The notes under the pieces were generated by a model, which ran no database searches, was not told the DNA's origin, and saw only the letters and a list, made by a program, of their open reading frames with translations. The translations under genes and the position numbers were made by a program. From Chloroflexota bacterium (GTDB lineage: Bacteria > Chloroflexota > UBA6077 > CF-72): a stretch of DNA of 64,000 nt. The DNA lies in NCBI GenBank assembly GCA_016191465.1, contig JACPOP010000014.1:186001-250000 (forward strand), written 5' to 3'. The number at the start of each line of letters is the position of its first letter. The first letter of the stretch is position 1. Positions 58,434 through 64,000 of the stretch are shown here, piece by piece.

Positions 58434-58658
58434 ATGCACCAGGTCAAACTCATCGTGGAGAAACATTCAGACGGGTACATCGCCTACCCACTTGGGGTAC
58501 AAGGGGTCGTGGTCGGCGAAGGCGCCACGTATGAGGAGGCGCTTGCTGATGTCACAGCTGCCCTCAAGTTTCACGTGGAGAGTTTCGGGGACGAGGTCTT
58601 ACGGGTGGAGCCGCCCGTCCTCGAGGTGTTCCTCGCCGAGGCCGGTATTGAGCGGTAG
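58434..58658 (+). CDS. hicB: HicB-family antitoxin
   Basis: A 74-residue protein from an ATG at 58434. VKLIVEKHSDGYIAYPLGVQ, GVVVGEGATYEEALADVTAA and RVEPPVLEVFLAEAG fit a short HicB. Its TAG stop overlaps the GTG of the next gene (TAGTG). The antitoxin comes first here, opposite to the pair at 54406-54893, and the two pairs are not close in sequence, so they are separate acquisitions. Confidence 0.82.
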   Translation: MHQVKLIVEKHSDGYIAYPLGVQGVVVGEGATYEEALADVTAALKFHVESFGDEVLRVEPPVLEVFLAEAGIER

Positions 58659-58897
58659 TGGTTGGTTTCCCGGTTGACGCACCGAAGCGGCGTGTCATCA
58701 GAGCACTCGAGGCCGCCGGGTTCACGGTAGTCCGGGAGCGCGAGCACATCTCGCTGGTGCGTCAAAATGCCGACGGCAGCCGGACCCCACTAACGATGCC
58801 GAACCACTCGCATCTCAAGGCTTCGACATTGCGGACGATCTGCACCCAGGCGGGGATCACGCGCGACGAGTTTCTGGAGGCATATCGCCGGAGCTAA
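58658..58897 (+). CDS. hicA: HicA-family toxin
   Basis: A 79-residue protein starting with GTG at 58658. ALEAAGFTVVREREHISLVRQ has the HicA His, here in EHISL, and TLRTICTQAGITRDEFLEAY is the C-terminal half. Coupled to the hicB stop by a one-base overlap. It should be an mRNA interferase. Confidence 0.84.
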   Translation: MVGFPVDAPKRRVIRALEAAGFTVVREREHISLVRQNADGSRTPLTMPNHSHLKASTLRTICTQAGITRDEFLEAYRRS

Positions 58898-59044
58898 AAG
58901 CCACGTCGGACGGGGCAGACGCCAGTTTCGGGCTGGGGTAAGGTGCTCGCTGCCGAATGGCCCTCCATCCCAGGACTCCGTTGCGGCGGCCCTCGCCGAT
59001 CATCCCAAAGCGGCACGCCGGATGCGGAACCCTGGTATCGCGCG

Positions 59045-60256
59045 CTACCCCGAGGCCGCCGGCGCGACCTCTGCCCGCCGCTGCGCTCCGGTCGCCTGGG
59101 CGCCGATGAACGCGGCCAGGGCGGCCACGAGCAGCAGGCCGCTCAGGATCAGGATCATCGGCTCGTAGCCCGTGAACTGCAGCAGGCCCGCCACGAGCAC
59201 GGGTCCGATGGTCGCTCCCAGGTCTACGAAGAAGCGGTAGCCGCCCAGCATGCGCGAACGCAGCCGCGCCGGCACGAGCTCGGCCAGGGCAGAGGTCTGG
59301 CTGGCAGAGAAGAAGTCCCCGAAGCCCAGGAGGAATGAGGCGAGCAGGAACGAGAGGTAGTTGTTGGCACCCAGAAAGCTGAAGTCGCCCAGCGCCAGCA
59401 CGACGAACCCGATGGCGATAACCAGACGCCGGTTCCAGCGGTCGGCCACTATGGCACCAGGAATGGCGACCAGGAGGCCGACGACCGCCATCGTGGTGAT
59501 GCCGGAGGCCACCGAGAGGGTGTCCAGGCCAAGGCGGTCATGCGCGAAAAGTGGTAGCGCGGTGTTCCGGAAGCCGTGGCGGTTCACCATGTACAGGATC
59601 ACGCCGAAGTAGATCGTTCCAATAGAAAGCAAGGTGCGAACGTCGAGCTTGAAGTCTCGCTCTGGTCCAACCGGCTGCTTCGCGGCGCGACGCTGCTCGT
59701 TGACGCGCGGCAGCACCCAGGCCAGAATGGCGGCGCCCACGCAAGTGAGGCCGGCACTGATCCACGCCGCCGCGCGCCAGCCCCACCAGGCGCCGACCAG
59801 GCCGCCGACGATCGGGAAAAACGCGATCGCCGAGTTGTTGGCGACCGCGTACGCGGAGAGCATCCGCGTCCGGTTCTCGGACGTGGAGAGCTTGCTGAGC
59901 GTCGTGAGAACCACGAGGGCTACCAACGAGGCGCCGAGGCCCATGCCAATCCGGCCGACGACCACCAGCTCGAAGCGCGGGCCGACCGCGGCAAGCACGC
60001 CCCCCGCCAGCCCCAGCGCGAAGCCGACGGCGGCGAGGACCCGGACCCCCAGCCGCTCTTCCAGAAAGCCAGCCGGCAGGTCCAGCGAGAGCCGCGCCAA
60101 ACCGTAGGCGGACACGAGCGCGCCGGCCGTGGTGTAGTCCACGTTGAACTCGCCCTGCACCAGCGGCAGGAGCGGCGTCAGAATGTTCCCAGCGGACGCG
60201 ACCAGAAACAGCGAGGCGCCGAGTAGTAGCGCCTCGAGAGGCATGGCCATGCGCAT
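59045..60256 (-). CDS. MFS transporter
   Basis: A 403-residue, twelve-helix transporter. The loop after helix 2 is LSLDLPAGFLEERLGVR and the matching second-half loop is VADRWNRRLVIA. The first helix has NILTPLLPLVQGEF, frequent in sugar- and drug-type MFS proteins. It ends downstream of the isochorismatase-family gene by 22 bases and may import or export its substrate. The start is an ATG at 60256. Confidence 0.85.
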   Translation of the reverse strand: MRMAMPLEALLLGASLFLVASAGNILTPLLPLVQGEFNVDYTTAGALVSAYGLARLSLDLPAGFLEERLGVRVLAAVGFALGLAGGVLAAVGPRFELVVVGRIGMGLGASLVALVVLTTLSKLSTSENRTRMLSAYAVANNSAIAFFPIVGGLVGAWWGWRAAAWISAGLTCVGAAILAWVLPRVNEQRRAAKQPVGPERDFKLDVRTLLSIGTIYFGVILYMVNRHGFRNTALPLFAHDRLGLDTLSVASGITTMAVVGLLVAIPGAIVADRWNRRLVIAIGFVVLALGDFSFLGANNYLSFLLASFLLGFGDFFSASQTSALAELVPARLRSRMLGGYRFFVDLGATIGPVLVAGLLQFTGYEPMILILSGLLLVAALAAFIGAQATGAQRRAEVAPAASG

Positions 60257-60278
60257 GGAGGGAGTGTCTGGTCGCGGT

Positions 60279-61160
60279 CTATGCGACTGCTAAGCGCCCC
60301 GGCTGGGCCACGCCATTGGCCTGGCCCCCCTTGAAGGCTCGCAGGAAGTCAAGCACCTCGTCCAGGGCGCGGACGTCGCCGTATTTCTGGTGCATGTCAA
60401 AGAGGTTGATCGCGTGCGCCGCCTCGTGCCGGTCGAAGACACATTCTTCCACCACCGTCACCTTGAAGCGGTGGCTGGCGCCATCGACCACCGTGGCGCG
60501 TACGCAGCCGCTCGTACTCTCCCCGGCGACGATCAACGAGTCCACCCCCAGGTGGTGGAGGTGGCCAATGAGCGGTGTCCCCCAGAATGCGCTGGGCGCT
60601 GTCTTGCGCAGCACGGCCTCACCCTCGATCGGCGCCACCTCGTCCACGATCTGGTAACGGCGGGCCTGTCGCTCGGCACGCCGGCTCTCTCTGGCGTCGA
60701 TTGCCTGGCGCTGCTGCCCGGCGTGGATCGCTTCGCGCCAGCCCGCTACGCCGACGCCGTCGAGGCCGGTGAGGTGGACCACCGGAATGCCAGCCTCGCG
60801 GGCCGCCGCCAGCAGTCGCTGGATGGACGGCAGCGCATTCCACCCGGCCAGGCCACATGAGCCGGGCCATGTCTTCATCGATTCCAGTAACGGCTCGGGC
60901 TGGTCCCCGAATACCCAGCGGTACAGGTCCACGAGCAGCAGGGCAGGCCGTTCTCCGAGGCCCACGCGTCCGTCTCGCGCCGCTTCCACCGACGCGCGGT
61001 CCTGTTCGGTAAGGAATCGGTCCCAGACCCGCTCGCGGGTCACGCGGACACCACCCAGCTGCGGGCGCTCAGCCACGTGAGATTGTCCAGCCCAACTGTC
61101 TCGATCTGTGCTCTCGCTGTCATCAACCGCGACATTTTCTGCCCCCAAGGTGTTCAACAT
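60279..61160 (-). CDS. Isochorismatase-family cysteine hydrolase (amidase-like)
   Basis: A protein of about 293 residues from an ATG at 61160. A GTG at 61043 would start it closer to the conserved VWDRFLTEQD. The triad is visible: Asp in ALLLVDLYRW, Lys in LRKTAPSAFWGTPL and Cys in GESTSGCVRATVVDG. N-carbamoylsarcosine amidase, maleamate amidase and nicotinamidase belong to this family, and the RATVVDGASHRF segment fits the amidase branch. It would release ammonia or carbamate from a small amide. It precedes the MFS gene by 22 bases in the same direction, a probable operon. Confidence 0.82.
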   Translation of the reverse strand: MLNTLGAENVAVDDSESTDRDSWAGQSHVAERPQLGGVRVTRERVWDRFLTEQDRASVEAARDGRVGLGERPALLLVDLYRWVFGDQPEPLLESMKTWPGSCGLAGWNALPSIQRLLAAAREAGIPVVHLTGLDGVGVAGWREAIHAGQQRQAIDARESRRAERQARRYQIVDEVAPIEGEAVLRKTAPSAFWGTPLIGHLHHLGVDSLIVAGESTSGCVRATVVDGASHRFKVTVVEECVFDRHEAAHAINLFDMHQKYGDVRALDEVLDFLRAFKGGQANGVAQPGRLAVA

Positions 61161-61287
61161 TTCTGGACCACGCACGGGCCCGAACCGGTCATCGTGCCGC
61201 CGCGCCGCCAGGGTGTTAGCGCGCTGAGTGCATGAAGAATACACCCGAGGCCCATGGTCATGGTACGGGGAACGCCCGGACCGCGCC

Positions 61288-62520
61288 TCACCCCGGCTCG
61301 GCGGGCTCAGATTGCAACCCCTTCCGAGCCAGCACCATGACGGTGAGGCCGGCGAGCGTCGACGCCGCGGTCAGGACCTGGAGTGCCGGGCCGATGCCCA
61401 GCGCGGCAGCCGAGAATCCGCTCACCACCGGCGCGATCACTGCCGCGGAATCGCTGCCCATGGACGCGAGCGTTGAGGCAGTGCCCCGCTTGAGCACGCC
61501 ACGGCTGGTCATCTGCGCGGTGCTCAAGGCGTTGGCCACGACGCCAAAACCCCGTCCCATGCCGACGAGGAGGAACAGGGCCGAAATGGCCAGGGCGCTC
61601 GACGTCATGGGCAGCGCGGCAACGCCAAAGCCCTGCAGCAGAATGCCCGAACAGGCAAGCCCCACCAGCCCGAGGATTCTGAGCAGCCAGCCCCCGAACG
61701 GCCGGATGACGGTATTGGCGGTCGATTGGACGGCCCGTGCGCTGCCTACCACGGTGAGGCTCTGGCCGATGGAAAGCGCGTACAGCGGGAAGAGCGTCCC
61801 CACGGCCTGGTGGGTGAAGTTGACCGCGAACGCCAGTGCCGGGATCGCCACGACGTCCGCGCGAAAGAGGGTTGATGCGGCCGGATCAGGCGCCGCGGCG
61901 TCCGTTACGCGGGCAGCCACACCCGCCGTGGGCGCGGCGTGGGGCGCGGCGAGCAAGGCCAACCCCGGGCACAGCGCCGCCAGGAGGAACGCCGCGGTGT
62001 AGCCCAGGTTGTCGGCCACAAGCCCCGACAGGATGTTCCCAGTAGCGAACCCACCAGACATGAACGCGGTGTAGTGGGCAGTCGCGTGCAGGCGGTTCCG
62101 GCCGGTCGCCACACCCAGAAAGGTGGCGAAGTTCAGGGTGCTGGTCATGCCGGAAAAGAACCCGTGCAGCAGGCGCACCGCCAGGAACCATGCAGCCCCT
62201 GGCGCGAACGGGTACAGCGCGAACGTCCCGGCGGTGAAGACACACGCCAGGGTGAACCAGCGCCGCGAGGTCGGCCGGTCCGCAAGTTTGCCGGCCGGTA
62301 TACGCGAGATCAGGCTGGCCACCGCGTAGGCGCCGACCAGCAGGCCAATCTCGCTCAGCGGATACCCCCGACTCCGCAGGTAGGCGGCCGTCAAGGTGGA
62401 GGCAACGGCTTCCCCAATATTGAGCAGGAAGACCGCCGCGTTGGCGCGTCCCGGTTCCCCCCAGCCGGGCCTCCTGGCCCCGCGCCGCGTCAGGGTGGCC
62501 GGTTCAGGCCCCGCCGGCAT
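61288..62520 (-). CDS. MFS transporter
   Basis: A 410-residue transporter from an ATG at 62520 (the frame is open to 62589). NAAVFLLNIGEAVASTLTAAYL is helix 1. The loop after helix 2 reads SRIPAGKLADRPTSRRW, a typical MFS motif, and the second half has RPFGGWLLR and VLKRGTASTLASMGSD. It is divergent from the VOC and aldolase genes, with a TGCA-rich motif and several hairpins in the shared region. Confidence 0.85.
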   Translation of the reverse strand: MPAGPEPATLTRRGARRPGWGEPGRANAAVFLLNIGEAVASTLTAAYLRSRGYPLSEIGLLVGAYAVASLISRIPAGKLADRPTSRRWFTLACVFTAGTFALYPFAPGAAWFLAVRLLHGFFSGMTSTLNFATFLGVATGRNRLHATAHYTAFMSGGFATGNILSGLVADNLGYTAAFLLAALCPGLALLAAPHAAPTAGVAARVTDAAAPDPAASTLFRADVVAIPALAFAVNFTHQAVGTLFPLYALSIGQSLTVVGSARAVQSTANTVIRPFGGWLLRILGLVGLACSGILLQGFGVAALPMTSSALAISALFLLVGMGRGFGVVANALSTAQMTSRGVLKRGTASTLASMGSDSAAVIAPVVSGFSAAALGIGPALQVLTAASTLAGLTVMVLARKGLQSEPAEPG

Positions 62521-62573
62521 TCCATTTTTCCCGCGCCGGATCGCGTATGGAAGCCCCCATCGCGCGTTCGGAG

Positions 62574-62590
62574 TGCATGCAGTGTGCAAT
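62574..62590. promoter_or_regulatory. Candidate operator before the VOC gene
   Basis: TGCATGCAGTGTGCAAT combines TGCATGCA and TGCAAT units found in the motifs at 48629-48647 and 57107-57120. It lies 54 bases upstream of the MFS start and 167 bases upstream of the VOC start. Confidence 0.35.
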
Positions 62591-62596
62591 AGTATG

Positions 62597-62649
62597 GCCG
62601 CTCAAGCGGCGAAGCACTTCGTGCTTCAACTTCAGACATGCTCAGCATG
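62597..62649 (+). other. Three consecutive short hairpins in the VOC leader
   Basis: GCCGCTCAAGCGGC (62597-62610), GAAGCACTTCGTGCTTC (62611-62627) and CATGCTCAGCATG (62637-62649) each form a perfect stem. They lie 107 bases before the VOC start codon and could stabilise the leader or end a leftward transcript. Confidence 0.5.
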
Positions 62650-62756
62650 TGCGATCACTTCCGGAAAGCCGGCCACAGGTGTGCGTACATGCTGCGCATC
62701 CGACGTTTGCGGCCGGGCCGGTCAGCCCGTCCTATCTCTGCACATCGGGGGCAGGC

Positions 62757-63197
62757 ATGCCAAAACTACGGCACATCGCCTTACACACCAGCGACCCAGA
62801 GGCCACGGCGGAGTTTTACAAGAAGGCGTTCGAGATGGTGGAAGTCGGTCGAACCGACTCACCCTACGCCGTCGGCGTCTACCTGAGTGATGGCGACATG
62901 AACCTGGCGGTTCTCCGCTTCAAGACCACCGAAGCCGCGGATCGCCACGATGGCATGGGCCCGGTGATGGGGCTTCACCACTTCGGGTTCTGGGTGGAGG
63001 ATGTCGAGGACACCCGTCGTCGGCTCGACGAGGCCGGCGCGGAGCACCGCGAGCAGCGCGCGGCCGGAGCAACCACTACGTTCTTCGAGGAGAAGTACAA
63101 GGGTCCGGATGGCGTGATGATCGACATCGCCGAACACGGCTGGAAGGGTGCCCGCCCGCCCGTTCCGGCGGGCCAGGATGTCACGGCGGCGGTCTAG
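62757..63197 (+). CDS. VOC-family (glyoxalase/extradiol-dioxygenase fold) protein
   Basis: A 146-residue protein from an ATG at 62757 preceded by GGGGGCAGG. HIALHTSDPEATAEFYKKAF gives the first metal His, and GLHHFGFWVEDVEDTRRRL the second. The final GPDGVMIDIAEHGWKG supplies the Glu. Single-chain VOC proteins bind Fe, Mn or Zn and act as isomerases, lyases or dioxygenases. The aldolase gene follows by six bases, so the two are in one operon. The frame extends upstream of the ATG, but without family similarity. Confidence 0.85.
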   Translation: MPKLRHIALHTSDPEATAEFYKKAFEMVEVGRTDSPYAVGVYLSDGDMNLAVLRFKTTEAADRHDGMGPVMGLHHFGFWVEDVEDTRRRLDEAGAEHREQRAAGATTTFFEEKYKGPDGVMIDIAEHGWKGARPPVPAGQDVTAAV

Positions 63198-63203
63198 GCG
63201 CGC

Positions 63204-63962
63204 GTGCCATCCACCGCACAGACCGGGGCTGCCGCGGGCCCGGACATCGGGCAGGCCAGCCGCGAAACGCGTGAGCGCGTCGCCACGGCGTGCGCGGTGC
63301 TCTTCCGCCTTGGATTGACCGACTACCTGGGCCACCCGAGCATGCGCGTTCCGGGCACGGAGTACGTGGCGATCAAGCCCCGCCATTCCGAGGCCATCCG
63401 GGCAATGGGCTCGATTCAGCCAGACGAGGTGGCGGTCATCGACCTGGATGGAAAGCTCGTCGCAGGCACGCACCACCCGCCGGGGGAGCGCTTCATCCAC
63501 ACCGGGATCTACCGGGCTCGGCCGGACGTGAGCGCGGTCGTGCATACCCATCAGAGCCTGGCGACGATCTTCGGGGTGGTCCAGAAGGAGATCCTCCCGA
63601 TCCTCCACGTGGAGGCGCCGCTCGTCGCCCGGGGCATCCCGACCTACCCCTCGCCGGAGCTGATCGAGGACGCCGAGCGCGGCGCGGCCGTCGCCGCGGC
63701 GCTGGGCGATTACGACCTCTGCCACTTGCAGGGCCACGGCATCGTGACCGTGGCAAAGACAGTGGAGGAAGCCACCATCGCGGCCATTCACCTGGAGCGG
63801 CTCGCCCGCGCGAACTACATGGCCGCGCAAATTGGTGGGACGCCCCGAGTCATACCCACCGACGAGATCGAGCGGCTTCACGCCCCCATGGTTGGCTACA
63901 AGGTCCGCTGGGCGTACTACACCAGCCTGGTGGAGGACCGCACCCTTCCCGCGAACTGGTAG
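63204..63962 (+). CDS. Class II aldolase/adducin family protein
   Basis: A 252-residue zinc aldolase starting with GTG at 63204. AVLFRLGLTDYLGHPSMRVPG, IHTGIYRARPDVSAVVHTHQS with the HxH metal pair, LHVEAPLVARGIPTYPSPELI and LQGHGIVTV with the third His match the family. Members cleave L-fuculose or L-ribulose phosphates or act as decarboxylases. The Glu in the metal site is not the usual E in LG-NHG-style motifs, so specificity is open. It is six bases after the VOC gene. Confidence 0.85.
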   Translation: MPSTAQTGAAAGPDIGQASRETRERVATACAVLFRLGLTDYLGHPSMRVPGTEYVAIKPRHSEAIRAMGSIQPDEVAVIDLDGKLVAGTHHPPGERFIHTGIYRARPDVSAVVHTHQSLATIFGVVQKEILPILHVEAPLVARGIPTYPSPELIEDAERGAAVAAALGDYDLCHLQGHGIVTVAKTVEEATIAAIHLERLARANYMAAQIGGTPRVIPTDEIERLHAPMVGYKVRWAYYTSLVEDRTLPANW

Positions 63963-64000
63963 CCGGTGCCGTTTGCGGCGCCGGTCTTAAGTACCGCGTA

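Noticed and set aside
1-64000. tRNA, rRNA, integrase or transposase genes
   Set aside because: None could be recognised on either strand, so there is no direct evidence of an integrated element.

Overview
The window is GC-rich bacterial DNA with densely packed genes on both strands, many GTG or TTG starts and many one-to-eight-base gene overlaps. A near-canonical F420-dependent glucose-6-phosphate dehydrogenase, a second LLM-class flavin/F420-type oxidoreductase, several DUF families common in GC-rich soil bacteria and numerous toxin-antitoxin loci suggest Chloroflexota or a related terrestrial lineage. This is an inference; there is no rRNA or other lineage marker here. I see no rRNA, tRNA, CRISPR array, prophage or complete insertion sequence.

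Layout. 1-7.6 kb (minus strand): an envelope polysaccharide cluster with two related multi-membrane-spanning glycosyltransferase-like proteins, and a 1338-residue protein that joins about six degenerate GspE/MshEN-type (c-di-GMP-binding family) units to a membrane family-2 glycosyltransferase. 7.7-10.2 kb: a single-polypeptide restriction-modification enzyme, an N6-adenine methylase joined to a BsuBI/PstI-type endonuclease. 10.5-22 kb: a PHP phosphatase, transporters (MFS, MMPL), a dienelactone-hydrolase family enzyme, two lipoproteins, a flavin oxidoreductase, a Uma2 protein and DUF proteins. 22-34.4 kb: signalling (two histidine kinases, one OmpR-type regulator, one membrane HD-GYP phosphodiesterase), an orphan molybdopterin hydroxylase subunit, a purine phosphoribosyltransferase, a geranylgeranyl-reductase-like protein, VapBC and an Rhs remnant.

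34.8-44 kb is a tight purine operon, purQ-purL-purF-purM-purN-purH, ending with a second, eukaryote-type AICAR transformylase. 44.3-54 kb holds L-aspartate dehydrogenase, an AAC(3)-family protein, Fgd, a bicupin, a PIN toxin whose AbrB antitoxin carries an amber codon, an inositol-phosphatase/ADP-ribosylglycohydrolase fusion, gamma-glutamyltransferase and an SDR. 54.4-64 kb looks catabolic: alpha/beta hydrolase, LLM oxidoreductase, M20-like protein, isochorismatase-family hydrolase, VOC protein, class II aldolase and two MFS transporters, with two HicAB modules.

How the parts may work together. The MshEN-glycosyltransferase and the HD-GYP enzyme are natural partners in c-di-GMP-controlled exopolysaccharide production. 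Purine synthesis, purine salvage and a xanthine-dehydrogenase-family subunit all lie in one window. The catabolic genes at 48.6, 57.1 and 62.5 kb share a TGCA-rich inverted-repeat motif just upstream and may share a regulator. A family of near-identical intergenic palindromes (14.1, 15.3, 47.6, 54.2 kb) is scattered across the second half and at one site supplies the first available ATG of a lipoprotein gene.
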